A DNA stretch of 51,430 nucleotides from Actinomycetota bacterium (GTDB taxonomy: Bacteria > Actinomycetota > Geothermincolia > Geothermincolales > RBG-13-55-18). This document shows positions 1-8,458 of the stretch, piece by piece. Positions within the stretch are counted from its first letter, which is position 1; every line of letters starts with the position of its first letter. The translations under genes were made by a program, and so were the position numbers. Location: the NCBI GenBank assembly GCA_028697145.1, contig JAQVFR010000024.1, positions 1 to 51,430 of the forward strand, in the 5' to 3' direction. A model generated the notes under the pieces. It did no database searches. It saw only the letters and a program-made list of their open reading frames with translations, and was not told where the DNA came from.

Positions 1-1263
1 GAGGCCCTCGACCCAGGCGGCGTTATCGGAGACCGCGCCCGCGACCACCGACGGATCGAGCTGCCCCAGCAGGTCGGTGATCCACACCTGGTTGTCGTTG
101 ACGATGGCGGCCACGGTGCCGGTCGAGAGGGCTCCCACGAAATCGGTGAGGAAGGCGGCGTTGGAGTCCATGATGGAACCGAGCTGCGTGCCGTCGAGCT
201 CGCCGATGAGGCCCTCGACCCAGGCGGCGTTGGCGCTCACGGCCCCGCCCACCATCGCCGGGTCCATGTACCCGAGCAGTGAGGTCACGAACCCCGCGTT
301 GGCGTTGATCGAGCCCGCGATGGAACCCGGGCTGAGAAAACCGATGAGCGCGGTCACGAAGCTCTGGTTGTTCATTATCGACGCGATAAACCGCGGATTG
401 AGCAGACTGACGACGTCGAATAAGAGATCCTGATTGTTGTTCAGCACGGTGGCGAGCACGGTGGGGTCGAGATAGCCGAGGGTTTCCACCAGGAACCTGC
501 CGTTGGCGTTGACTGCGCCCGCGAGCACCCTGGGGTTCAGCAGCCCAATGATCCTGGTCACGAAAGGACCGCTGGAGTTGATAACCAGGGCGATCGGCTC
601 GGGATTGAGCCTTGACACGACGTCCACCAGCAATTGCGGGTTCTCGTTTATGGCCCTCGCGATCATCTCCGGGCTCAGCAACGCCACCAGCTGCGTGACG
701 AACGTTGGATTGCTGTTGATCACGTTGGATATCAGCGTGGGGTCTATATAATGAAGTATCTCTGTTGCGAAGCTCTCGCTGTTGTTTATGATGTAAGCTA
801 TGCTTTGGGGGTCCAGGCTCTCCACCACATCCACCATGAAGTCGACGTTGGCGCTGACTATTTCCGCGAGCATCTCCAGGTCGAGCAAGGAGATGAGCAT
901 GGTGATGAGTTCCGCGTTCTCGTTCACCACCGTGGCGGCGACCTCGGCATCCATGCATCCTACGAGCTCGCACAGGAAATCTCCATTGCAATTAATCGCG
1001 TCGGCGATCTGTTCGGGATCGAGCAGGACGAGCAGTTCTGCTATGAGTTCAGGGTCCTCATTCATCGCCTGCGCCACTTCGTTTGGATCGAGGGTATCCA
1101 CGAAATTCACAAGGATGTCCTTCGAGTTGAAGACCTTTCCCAGCAAAGGCCCGAGAGGGCTGTCTGAGGGTATCGTCATCACCGCTCCCGCCACCACCAC
1201 CGCAAGCAACATGACGACGACGATTACGTTGATCGCTTTCTGCACGTTCCTGTTGATGAGCAT
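1..1263 (-). CDS. Membrane-anchored protein of 23-residue tandem repeats (3' end beyond window)
   Basis: This is an unbroken 421-codon minus-strand frame that runs off the left edge, so the C-terminus is missing. It starts at ATG 1263 behind a GA-rich ribosome site. Residues about 8-29 are a hydrophobic signal or anchor helix (INVIVVVMLLAVVVAGAV). From residue 59 onward the chain is about sixteen head-to-tail units of 23 residues (one has 22). The consensus is roughly (D/N/S)PxxIAxxINxNxxFVxxLLxxL; examples are DPEQIADAINCNGDF and SPEMIARAINENPQL. Each unit is 69 bp, and bases 1-24 repeat exactly at 208-231, three units away, so part of the array was homogenised recently. The heptad-like hydrophobic spacing suggests two short helices per unit and an extended helical solenoid outside the membrane. 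I recognise no family and assign no function. Confidence 0.8.
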   Translation of the reverse strand, partial: MLINRNVQKAINVIVVVMLLAVVVAGAVMTIPSDSPLGPLLGKVFNSKDILVNFVDTLDPNEVAQAMNEDPELIAELLVLLDPEQIADAINCNGDFLCELVGCMDAEVAATVVNENAELITMLISLLDLEMLAEIVSANVDFMVDVVESLDPQSIAYIINNSESFATEILHYIDPTLISNVINSNPTFVTQLVALLSPEMIARAINENPQLLVDVVSRLNPEPIALVINSSGPFVTRIIGLLNPRVLAGAVNANGRFLVETLGYLDPTVLATVLNNNQDLLFDVVSLLNPRFIASIMNNQSFVTALIGFLSPGSIAGSINANAGFVTSLLGYMDPAMVGGAVSANAAWVEGLIGELDGTQLGSIMDSNAAFLTDFVGALSTGTVAAIVNDNQVWITDLLGQLDPSVVAGAVSDNAAWVEGL

Positions 1264-1530
1264 TTTCTCTCCCCCTCGCTACCTACCCTCTGGACCCTTA
1301 AACCCCAGCTGATACGTGCTTACGGCATGATGTCCCCGGCACCCCGAGTAAATCGAGACAGCGTCAATCCCCCTGGCAAGGAGATCGGGAATTCTCGCAA
1401 GACGGACAGAGGCATGCTTTCGCCTCGAGAATGGGCTGAGTGCATACCGGGCCATCCCGGTATCAGGATTCCGCCCTGTCTCCGTTATCGCTGCCGACAT
1501 ATACTCGCCTCCATAACAGGGCTCTTTCGC
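1264..1530 (-). ncRNA. Hairpin-rich leader, possible structured RNA
   Basis: This stretch lies directly upstream of the repeat-protein gene and has no convincing coding frame. Read on the minus strand it contains a close series of inverted repeats. These are CCCTGT with ACAGGG, ATACCGGG with CCCGGTAT (4-nt loop), and ATTCTCG with CGAGAAT enclosing AGGC/GCCT. CTGATAC can also pair with GTATCAG about 150 nt away. The density is consistent with a cis-acting leader or a small RNA. It does not match the conserved cores of the riboswitch classes I can recall, and the strand is inferred only from the downstream gene. Confidence 0.35.
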
Positions 1531-1536
1531 TGATCA

Positions 1537-1555
1537 GCTAATCATTTTCAATATC
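1537..1555 (-). promoter_or_regulatory. Fur-box-like palindrome upstream of the repeat protein
   Basis: On the minus strand the 19-mer GATATTGAAAATGATTAGC matches the classical Fur box at 15 of 19 positions by hand count. It lies in an A/T-rich stretch upstream of the structured leader. This could be a metal-regulated operator, but A/T-rich DNA produces such matches by chance and no Fur or DtxR gene is in the window. Confidence 0.25.
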
Positions 1556-1685
1556 AATAGTGCGGCACCTTTTTCCCAAAACATCTCGTCTCGTCGTATG
1601 GCCATATAATATGTCTATATTGCTCGCTTTAGTTATCGATATAGCGGTGGGTGTGTTTAATAGTTGGGGGTGTGAAATTGCCTGA

Positions 1686-1753
1686 TTGTAACAGAATCGT
1701 CACAATTTTGTAACATGCCGGGTAACATAGCGCCCCTCCAAGGGGGCACTATG
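1686..1753. other. TTGTAACA direct repeats and hairpin in the intergenic gap
   Basis: TTGTAACA occurs at 1686-1693 and again at 1708-1715, 22 bp apart, so the copies lie on nearly the same helical face. They are followed by a hairpin at 1726-1753 (CATAG and GCCCCT arms pairing with GGGGGC and CTATG). The hairpin lies about 120 nt past the stop of the lipoprotein gene at 1872 and has no clear U tract. It could be a terminator or an operator pair. The rest of 1556-1871 holds no gene I can support. Confidence 0.3.
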
Positions 1754-1871
1754 TCGTTTACCTGCGTTTTTCCTTTTCAGAGCTGTTATATGGGAACGGC
1801 CTCGTCGATAGCGTTCATGACGGCCATCGCGCGCGTATCGACGAGGCCGGCCGGCTCTACCGCGCCTTGCT

Positions 1872-2585
1872 TTATACGGGGGGCGCTATGGATATGGGCT
1901 CGTTGATGCTGGTGATGGTGGCTGTCACTCGTATGTCGCCGAAGCCGATCTGCTCGGTGATGTTGGCGTTTCTGATGAGAGCCTCGTATTTCAAGCGGAA
2001 GCTGGTCTCCTCCTCCACCCACACGTCCACCTCTCCGCCCGCATTTGAGGTAAGTTGGGAAGCCTGCACGTTCTTGAACAGGCTCTTTACCTCATCGGGA
2101 GTGAGGGCAAAGGAAAGGTGATAGGCATCGCTGCCCCCCAGGGTCTCCAGCCCAAGGTTCTCCGAGGACGAGGCCTCGGACGGGAGGTTGGCAAACCCCT
2201 GCATCTGGGTGAGCGACTGGCGGTCAACGGTGGCGGTCTGCTCCGTCCACTCCTCGCTCCCCATGGTCCGGCTGTATTGCTTGCCATTGACCACGATTAT
2301 CTCGCTGAAGCTCTGCCCGAACAGCGAGCTGGAAGCCTGGACGTTCTCGCCGCTGACGTTGATGGAGGTGGTCTGGATCTGGCCACCGCCGAAATTTGTG
2401 TTCTCGTAACTTATCGATATCTCCATATGCAGCGAATTGATGCCCTTCTCGGCCTCCAGGCTTTTCTCCCAGACCTCCTCGACGCCGGGCAGCCCTCCAC
2501 CGCAACCCGGGAAGGCGACCAGCGTGCCGGCGGCCAGCAGCAGGACCAGCGCGCAGACGGCCAGACGTGACCTCAATGTTTTCAT
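1872..2585 (-). CDS. Secreted lipoprotein, LppX/LprG-like, paralogue A
   Basis: The product has 237 residues. It starts at ATG 2585 with an AAAGGA-type ribosome site. The N-terminus has basic residues, a hydrophobic stretch (residues 9-25) and Cys28 in an atypical lipobox (FPGC), so it is probably a lipid-anchored exported protein. The mature part has the alternating beta pattern of the LolA/LppX/LprG type, which carries lipids in a hydrophobic cavity. Assignment to that fold is inferred from the pattern (YENTNFGGGQIQTT, NAGGEVDVWVEEET, FRLKYE), not from a search. It is clearly paralogous to the protein at 4105-4860: both share YENTxxGxGQIQ, NAGGEVDVW and a final I-PP motif. A beta-propeller gene lies between the two, all on one strand. 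Confidence 0.75.
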   Translation of the reverse strand: MKTLRSRLAVCALVLLLAAGTLVAFPGCGGGLPGVEEVWEKSLEAEKGINSLHMEISISYENTNFGGGQIQTTSINVSGENVQASSSLFGQSFSEIIVVNGKQYSRTMGSEEWTEQTATVDRQSLTQMQGFANLPSEASSSENLGLETLGGSDAYHLSFALTPDEVKSLFKNVQASQLTSNAGGEVDVWVEEETSFRLKYEALIRNANITEQIGFGDIRVTATITSINEPISIAPPV

Positions 2586-2743
2586 CTATACCATCCTTTC
2601 CTCGACTCGATCTAAAAAGCGTCTTCCATCATTATCGTAATATGTCGCCATTCCTTGACTTTCCCTGTGCCTTAGATCCCCCATGCCGGACCAGCCAATC
2701 TCAAAAGGGCTCACGCGCTCTGCCCGGTACCCTTTATATATTT

Positions 2744-3898
2744 CTATTCCTCGAAGCAATAGACCTTGCGCGAATCGCTGCCCACCAGCAAGATGCCCTC
2801 GGTCACCGTCAGCGTCTCAGGCAGGATGCCGTCGAGCTCTTTCTCCATGCCGGGGATACCCGATGCAACGGCAATGGTGTTGATGCCGCGTTTTCCGCCG
2901 AGGTAGAGGTATTCGTTGGTGGCATAGATCGCCGTTCGGCCCGCCAGAGAACCGCAGGCGGCTTCCCACACGAGGTCACCGGTCCTGGTATCCAGGCTTA
3001 ATGTGCTCGACTCCACCGACGCGCTGCCGCGCGTCACCATGAGCTGGTTGCCGCGCATGGCGAGGTTGGAGATGATGGTTGGCGTAACCGCATGTTTCCA
3101 CAGTAACCTGCCGCTCTGCGCTTCCGCGCAATGCACCTCGAACTCGCTGGCCATGAACACCATGCCGTCGGCGGCGCTCGGGAAAGTCACCGGTAAGCTG
3201 TGCGAGCGATAGGTCCACAGCAGCCGCCCGTCCTTCGCGTCGAGGGCGAAGAGTTCTCCCTCCAGCGAGACCCCATAGACCTGCCCTTCGTAGACGCAGG
3301 GGGAGACCTCCACCGGTCCCTCCGCCTCGAAGGACCATAACGTCGACCCGTCCCCGGCGTCCACGCAGTAGACGTACCTGTCGCTCGAGCCGAAATAGAT
3401 GCGGCCGCCGTCGGGAATGGGTGTGGAGCTCACGGCGCCGCCGACTTCGAGCGTCCACTTCAATTCGCCCCCGGCGTTGACGCAGACGACTTTTCCATCC
3501 AGGGTCCCCACGATAACGCCCGCCTCTGACACCGCGGGCATGGAGGCGATACCACTTGCGACGTCCACCCTCCAGACGGGTCTCCCGCTGTCCGTCTCGA
3601 GGCAGTACAGAAACCCGTTGCGACAGCCGACGTAAGCCCTGCCTCCGGCCACGGCCGCCGGACCCGCCAGCTCGCCCTCGAGGCGGGTGCTCCACTGCTC
3701 CCGCAGGGGACCGTGCGGCGCGAAGGTCAGGTAGGAGGAGTGCGACGGCCCTCCCCCGGGCATGGTCCAGTCGCCCTCCCCCACCGCGATCTCCTCGCCC
3801 GACGGCCAAAAGAGAAGGAGCGGCGCTCCGGCGACCACGAGCGCAACGACGATGGCCGCGACCCTGATGATCGTTCTTCTCCTCCCCGAACGGTTCAT
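2744..3898 (-). CDS. Membrane-anchored PQQ-like beta-propeller protein
   Basis: The product has 384 residues. The ATG at 3898 is preceded by CAGGAGGCG. Residues about 9-30 form a single N-terminal membrane anchor or signal. The remainder is a run of blades with the PQQ/BamB-type signature: a hydrophobic strand ending in GG or DG, then YVG or YFG, YC or FAL, D or E, and SGRPVW, DGSTLW, DGRLLW or SGRLLW. At least six blades can be traced. Such propellers outside the membrane usually act as scaffolds or bind partners; no quinoprotein dehydrogenase catalytic motif is evident. It sits between two paralogous lipoproteins, suggesting one envelope-associated cluster, though gaps of 150-200 nt leave room for separate promoters. 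Confidence 0.8.
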   Translation of the reverse strand: MNRSGRRRTIIRVAAIVVALVVAGAPLLLFWPSGEEIAVGEGDWTMPGGGPSHSSYLTFAPHGPLREQWSTRLEGELAGPAAVAGGRAYVGCRNGFLYCLETDSGRPVWRVDVASGIASMPAVSEAGVIVGTLDGKVVCVNAGGELKWTLEVGGAVSSTPIPDGGRIYFGSSDRYVYCVDAGDGSTLWSFEAEGPVEVSPCVYEGQVYGVSLEGELFALDAKDGRLLWTYRSHSLPVTFPSAADGMVFMASEFEVHCAEAQSGRLLWKHAVTPTIISNLAMRGNQLMVTRGSASVESSTLSLDTRTGDLVWEAACGSLAGRTAIYATNEYLYLGGKRGINTIAVASGIPGMEKELDGILPETLTVTEGILLVGSDSRKVYCFEE

Positions 3899-4104
3899 TG
3901 CTGCAGATCGCCTCCTGTTTCTCCGCTATGATCCACCGCTCCCGCCATCCCCGGCAGGGCGGCGCGCGGGCGGCGGCGTCCCGCCCCGGCCCATGCGTCC
4001 CCCGCTCGGCGCGATAGTGTTAACGGGCATTCGCTCATACGTCCGTATCGCAGGTCATGAGCGGTGGAATACCTTTGAGCAGATTGCCTTTTCATGTGGC
4101 GTGA

Positions 4105-4860
4105 TCAGATGGGCGGTTCTATCTTTATGGGCTGGTTGATATCGCGTATGCTCACCACGAACCTGATGTTGCCGTGGCCGATCTTCTCCGGGATGATCAC
4201 GTTGCGGACCACCAGTTCGTAGCGGACCAGGAAGTAATCGTCGTTATCGATCCAGACGTCGACCTCCCCTCCCGCATTCTCGCTGAAGTCAAACGAGGGC
4301 TGCGTGGAGAACATCTGTTTCACGCCCTCCGGGCTCAAGGTGAAACGGAAATGCTCGGTCTCCACTCCCTCCATGGTCTCGGCGCCAACGTGCTCGTGGG
4401 TTTCAGCAAGGGAAGGAAGTTCCAGGAACTGGGAGGTGTAGTCCGAGGCATCGGCGGAGGCCTGCTCGGCTGCCACTTCGCTCCAGGCCCCGCTCTTCAT
4501 ATCCTTGTTGTACTGCTTCTCCCCAACGCGCATGTATTCGAAATACACCTGCCCCAGGAGGAGATCCTGCTCGTGCACGTCCTCGCCGTTCACATCGATG
4601 ATTATGCTCTGGATCTGCCCGCTCCCGTACTGGGTGTTCTCGTAATAGCTGGATATCTCCATGTGCCAGGATTCGATGGCGTTATCGGCTTCCTCCGCCC
4701 TGGCCCAGAGCTCTTCGATGCTCAGCTCGCCCGCCTTTTCCGGCTCACCGGAGCCGCCGCAGCCAGGGGTAGCGGCCAGGAGGAGCAATAGGATGAACGA
4801 GACGGAAATGATGGCTGACCTGAGTCTCCCCGCCGTCTCCAACATATCTGCCGGTACCAT
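4105..4860 (-). CDS. Secreted lipoprotein, LppX/LprG-like, paralogue B
   Basis: The product has 251 residues from ATG 4860. Met6 is an alternative start because GGAAGG abuts the first ATG. A signal peptide with a long hydrophobic core ends at Cys34 (ATPGC), followed by GGSGEPEKAG, a typical lipoprotein linker. The mature domain parallels the protein at 1872-2585 along its length: SWHMEISSYYENTQYGSGQI, then NAGGEVDVWIDNDDYF, then a closing KIEPPI. This suggests a duplication after which the beta-propeller gene lay between the copies. The fold is inferred to be the lipid-binding LolA/LppX type. No regulatory site was identified. Confidence 0.75.
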   Translation of the reverse strand: MVPADMLETAGRLRSAIISVSFILLLLLAATPGCGGSGEPEKAGELSIEELWARAEEADNAIESWHMEISSYYENTQYGSGQIQSIIIDVNGEDVHEQDLLLGQVYFEYMRVGEKQYNKDMKSGAWSEVAAEQASADASDYTSQFLELPSLAETHEHVGAETMEGVETEHFRFTLSPEGVKQMFSTQPSFDFSENAGGEVDVWIDNDDYFLVRYELVVRNVIIPEKIGHGNIRFVVSIRDINQPIKIEPPI

Positions 4861-5044
4861 CCTTCCAGGGCGTTTATCAGCGCGGCTTTCAGCCTCTTTT
4901 TACCACAGTAATACGCTCTTTTTCAAACCAGACGATGGCTTATCCCTCCAGGTTCCGCTGCTGGAAACGCGGAGTGTGTTGCGGCGTCAGGAACCGCACG
5001 GCTCCCGTTGCCGCCATCGTCCCCGCCATGGGCTGGCATACCTG

Positions 5045-5073
5045 TTGACAATGTTTAAGAACTTTATTAATAT
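5045..5073 (+). promoter_or_regulatory. Promoter of the Tad pilus operon
   Basis: A perfect -35 box TTGACA (5045-5050) is separated by 17 bp from TAATAT (5068-5073, 4 of 6 to consensus) in a strikingly A/T-rich patch. AAGGTGG follows at 5091 as ribosome site for the ATG at 5108. The position and the lack of any gene between make this the likely sigma-70-type promoter for tadZ and the genes behind it. Confidence 0.6.
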
Positions 5074-5107
5074 TGCTATGTTAATATATAAAGGTGGTGG
5101 ACATGGT

Positions 5108-6376
5108 ATGGAACCGGTATCCGTCGCAGTAGCCCTGACCAATGGCGAGATAGCCTCGGGCATCATCGCCGCGATCGACGCCCATCCGCTCCTGGACCTC
5201 TGCGGGATAGCCCGTTCCGTCGCGGACCTCATGAGACTGCTCGAGCGCTTTCGGCCCGACGCCCTCCTCGTCTCCCCCTCTCTACTGGAGGAACTGGCGC
5301 CCTCTGTCCTTGGCGCGGACGGCTCCGCCCGGCTGAGCAAGCCCGTTTCCTTCCTTCTCTCACAGCCGGATGCGCAATGGGGAGAGGAGAGGGTCTCAGA
5401 TCTTCTGCGTCTGCCGTTGAGGTATGGCGGCCTTTTGGACGCACGCGGGAATCGCCCGGATGACCTGTTCGGCGAGATCAGGCGGAAGCTGGACGTATAT
5501 CGCGCCGGCGAAGGCCTGTCCTTCCCGCCTGTGAGCAAGGACGGGACGGCAGTCAGCGGCAGGGGGCTTTTTGCCGTCATCGGATGCAAGGGGGGCGCGG
5601 GGGCCACCCTGCTGTCCTGCGCGCTGGCCGCGGCCGTATCGTCCTCCGGGCGCCGCGTGCTCCTTATGGAGTCGAGACGGGACCTGTCTCAGCTCCAGCA
5701 CCTGAAGCCCCGCGGCGAGGGAAAGACGTTGCTCGACCTCTTCCCTCTCGCGGAGGAGCTGTCGTGGGACCTGATCCGGGTATCCGTTTATCGCCATGCC
5801 GCGGGCTTCCACCTCCTGCCCTATTGCAGTGGCGACGGGCCCGTGACCGATGCGGACGTGCCCGATGCACTCCTTCGCAACCTCTTGTTCCTGTTCGACC
5901 TGGTCATCCAGGATATTCCATCATGCCACCTGCATGCTTTTTCGCCCCTGCTGCACCACAGCCCCGAAGTGCTGCTGGTGTCTCTTCCCGACACCATGGC
6001 CGCCACCTGCGCCTGCGGCGTCGCCGCCCGCTTGCGCAGGACCGGCATGGACTACGATCGTGTGCGCCTCGTGGTCAACAGGTGCGGCCCCCACCACACC
6101 CTCAGCCCTCCCGAACTAGCCGGGTTGGCCTCGACGGGACTTCTTGCCGCGCTGCCCGACGACGCGCGCTCCGGTCTGGATTTCGCAGAGCTGGGGGAGC
6201 TGCCGCATCCTGACTCTCCCCTGGGCAGAGCGGTGGGCGGGATGGCGGGAGCGCTCGGTTACGGTTCCGGCCTTACGGCAAAGGCCAATCCGCTGCGGCG
6301 CCTCATGAAGTCCCGGGTACGCGCGGGCGACAGAGAGGCGGAGGTGGAAAATGCAGGAATCCTACGCAAAGCTTAA
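5108..6376 (+). CDS. tadZ: TadZ/CpaE-like pilus-assembly ATPase
   Basis: The product has 422 residues. The frame is open far upstream, but ATG 5108 is chosen because AAGGTGGTGG precedes it and a promoter lies just before. The N-terminal about 120 residues resemble a degenerate receiver-like domain. The C-terminal part is a MinD/ParA-type ATPase with a deviant Walker A, IGCKGGAGATLLS: Lys161 of KGG is kept but the usual second Lys is Ala, as is common in TadZ. TadZ proteins place the Tad pilus machine at its site in the cell. The stop overlaps the tadA start by 26 nt, showing tight translational coupling. The Asp-rich Switch I region is weak, so ATP hydrolysis may be low or lost; this is inference. 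Confidence 0.8.
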   Translation: MEPVSVAVALTNGEIASGIIAAIDAHPLLDLCGIARSVADLMRLLERFRPDALLVSPSLLEELAPSVLGADGSARLSKPVSFLLSQPDAQWGEERVSDLLRLPLRYGGLLDARGNRPDDLFGEIRRKLDVYRAGEGLSFPPVSKDGTAVSGRGLFAVIGCKGGAGATLLSCALAAAVSSSGRRVLLMESRRDLSQLQHLKPRGEGKTLLDLFPLAEELSWDLIRVSVYRHAAGFHLLPYCSGDGPVTDADVPDALLRNLLFLFDLVIQDIPSCHLHAFSPLLHHSPEVLLVSLPDTMAATCACGVAARLRRTGMDYDRVRLVVNRCGPHHTLSPPELAGLASTGLLAALPDDARSGLDFAELGELPHPDSPLGRAVGGMAGALGYGSGLTAKANPLRRLMKSRVRAGDREAEVENAGILRKA

Positions 6377-7595
6377 GGAAAAGGTCCGCGAGAGGCTTCC
6401 CGAGGTCATCCTCCCGGACCGACCAGGCTCCGGCGCGAGCGGGAGCAGGAAGTCGTTGATGCGAGTCGCGCGGGAGGTGGCATGGGAGGAAGGTCTCGTG
6501 CTCGACCCGCGCGAGATGCAGAGCGTACTCGAGAGGCTCGTGGACGAGATCCTCGGCCTCGGACCCCTGGAGGCGCTGGTGCGGGACGAGGAGATCACGG
6601 AGATAATGGTCAACGGCTCGCATGGGGTGTTCGTGGAAAGGGAGGGCCGCATCGTCCCCTGCGCGATGCGACTTGACGGCGAGGAGATCTACCGTGTCAT
6701 CGACCGCATCATCGGGCCCCTGGGCCTGCATGTGGACGAGGCCTCGCCCTACGTGGACGCCAGGCTGCCCGACGGGTCGCGCGTGAACGTCATCCTCCCC
6801 CCTCTGTCGCTTTTAGGGCCGGTGGTGACCATCCGCAAGTTCCGGCGACGGCCTTACGACATCGATGAACTGGTATGCGCAGGGACCCTCACGCGCGAAC
6901 AGGCGGATTTCATCTCGCGGGCCGTTGAAGCCAGAAGAAACGTGGTGATCTCGGGCGGGACGGGCACGGGCAAGACGACCCTTCTTGGCGCCTTCTCCGC
7001 CTGCATCGGTGAAGAAGAACGTGTCATCACCCTGGAGGACGCGGCTGAACTCCGCCTGCAGCAGCCCCACGTCATACCCCTGGAGACGCGTCCCCCCAAC
7101 CTGGAGGGCAAGGGCGAGGTGAGCATGAGAGATCTCCTGCGCAATGCCCTGAGGATGCGCCCCGACCGCATAATCATCGGTGAGGTGAGGGGACCTGAGG
7201 CCCTGGACCTCCTGCAGGCCTTGAACACCGGGCACCGCGGCTCCATGACCACTGTGCACGCCAATTCCCCCCTAGACGCCCTGTCCCGACTGGAGACCAT
7301 GGCGCTCACCGCGGGCGTCGGCCTCCCCTCGCACGCGGTGAGGGAACAGATTGGGCGGGCAGTAGATGTCCTGGTGCACATGGAGCGGTCGAGCAGCGGA
7401 AAGAGATGCGTGTGCGATATAGCGGTGATGACCGGCGTCCACCGGGACGGACCAAGGCTGGTCAGCGCCTGCGGCGACGATCGTGACTCCCGCCAGGAGG
7501 AGCTCGCCTCCCTGAAGCTGGTCACGCCCGATTCAAAAGCGCCCCCTCCCCGGAAGGTGGTGAGAGTCGAGGTCCCGACCTCGACGCCGGGGTGA
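6351..7595 (+). CDS. tadA: TadA/CpaF secretion ATPase
   Basis: The product has 414 residues, starting at ATG 6351 inside the end of tadZ. It is a classical type II/IV secretion hexameric ATPase of the CpaF branch. Visible features are the N-terminal domain with EIMVNG and RLPDGSRVNVI, Walker A SGGTGTGKTTLL with Lys208, the Asp box (VITLEDAAEL), Walker B (RIIIGEVRGPEA) and the His box (GHRGSMTTVHAN). It drives Flp pilus assembly from the cytoplasmic face. The length is normal for CpaF. The stop codon TGA overlaps the GTG start of tadB by four bases. Confidence 0.95.
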   Translation: MQESYAKLKEKVRERLPEVILPDRPGSGASGSRKSLMRVAREVAWEEGLVLDPREMQSVLERLVDEILGLGPLEALVRDEEITEIMVNGSHGVFVEREGRIVPCAMRLDGEEIYRVIDRIIGPLGLHVDEASPYVDARLPDGSRVNVILPPLSLLGPVVTIRKFRRRPYDIDELVCAGTLTREQADFISRAVEARRNVVISGGTGTGKTTLLGAFSACIGEEERVITLEDAAELRLQQPHVIPLETRPPNLEGKGEVSMRDLLRNALRMRPDRIIIGEVRGPEALDLLQALNTGHRGSMTTVHANSPLDALSRLETMALTAGVGLPSHAVREQIGRAVDVLVHMERSSSGKRCVCDIAVMTGVHRDGPRLVSACGDDRDSRQEELASLKLVTPDSKAPPPRKVVRVEVPTSTPG

Positions 7596-8458
7596 TTTTA
7601 CTTTTGTCCGCGTGCTGCGCGCTTTTCGCGGTCAGCCTGTACGCCTTCATGTGCCGGGCTGCGGCCCGGAGGCGCGAGATAGCCCTTGCCGTGCTGTCCC
7701 CGCGGGAAGGCCCCACCCACAAGGCCCCACCCGTCGCTCTCTGGGCCGCCGGTGTACGTTCCTGTCTCGCGGCGGCAAGCCGGCGTCCCCTCGCATTGAC
7801 CGCGGCCGCGGGCATGGCGGTCCTATTGCTGACACGCAGCCTGCCGCTTGCCCTTCTTTCCTTGCCCGCGGGTGCGCTCCTGCGGCGCTTCGCGGCCAGG
7901 CGCGGCCGCTACCGGGCATCGGCAAGGAAGGAGGAACAGGCTCTCGAGTTGATCGACTCGCTGTCACAATCCCTGCGCGCCGGAATATCGCTCAGGCGTG
8001 CCCTCGAGATAAGCCTGGAGGACATTGGACGCGAGCTGGGCGAAGACGTGCGCGAGATCCTGAAAGACATCAACGTGGGCGGTGGCCTGGAGGAGTCACT
8101 CGCGAAGGCGGCGGGGGGATCCTCGTCTCCCTCCCTTCGCCTCACCTTCAACGTGCTCGCCCTCATGCACGCCAGGGGCGGAGACCTCCCGCGCATACTG
8201 CACAGGTTGCGCCAGCGTGTAGCGGACGGCCTGGAGGTAAGACGGGAGAAGCGCATCCTCACTTCGCAGAGCCGTGCTTCTGGTTACCTGGTCTCGTCCC
8301 TTCCCGCCTTCTTTCTGCTCCTGCAGGCGGCGCTCAACCCGAGCTCGCTGCGCCCTCTCTTCACAACTGCTGCGGGGAATCTCATCATCGCCGCGGCTTT
8401 CGCGCTGAACGCCGCGGCCTTCTTTCTAATCCGCAAGATGGTGGAACAGGAGGTATGA
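7592..8458 (+). CDS. tadB: TadB-like inner-membrane platform protein
   Basis: The product has 288 residues from GTG 7592, which overlaps the tadA stop. The N-terminus is hydrophobic, with a membrane hairpin around residues 65-95. A central T2SF/GspF-type cytoplasmic domain follows (LIDSLSQSLRAGISLRRALE ... GGDLPRILHRLRQR). Two C-terminal membrane helices close the protein. TadB and TadC form the membrane platform on which TadA acts. The last codons overlap the tadC start, continuing the coupled chain. Confidence 0.9.
   Translation: MILLLSACCALFAVSLYAFMCRAAARRREIALAVLSPREGPTHKAPPVALWAAGVRSCLAAASRRPLALTAAAGMAVLLLTRSLPLALLSLPAGALLRRFAARRGRYRASARKEEQALELIDSLSQSLRAGISLRRALEISLEDIGRELGEDVREILKDINVGGGLEESLAKAAGGSSSPSLRLTFNVLALMHARGGDLPRILHRLRQRVADGLEVRREKRILTSQSRASGYLVSSLPAFFLLLQAALNPSSLRPLFTTAAGNLIIAAAFALNAAAFFLIRKMVEQEV

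Noticed and set aside
23-991. A 322-codon Arg/His/Gly-rich frame on the minus strand
   Set aside because: It is an out-of-frame reading of the repeat gene; the sequence has the low-complexity look of a shadow frame and no start signal.
1-1263. Regular 69-bp periodicity suggesting a CRISPR or satellite array
   Set aside because: The period is a multiple of three, the units differ widely at DNA level and one frame stays open across all of them, so it is a protein repeat.
1264-1510. A c-di-GMP (GEMM) riboswitch, because of GGTAGGTAGCG before the ATG
   Set aside because: The other conserved parts (the A/C-rich core and the GNRA stem) are missing on both strands.
7612-8454. A 564-codon reading for tadC starting inside tadB
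   Set aside because: The early part is a shadow of tadB with shadow-type composition; ATG 8455 has a ribosome site and overlaps the tadB stop as in the rest of the operon.
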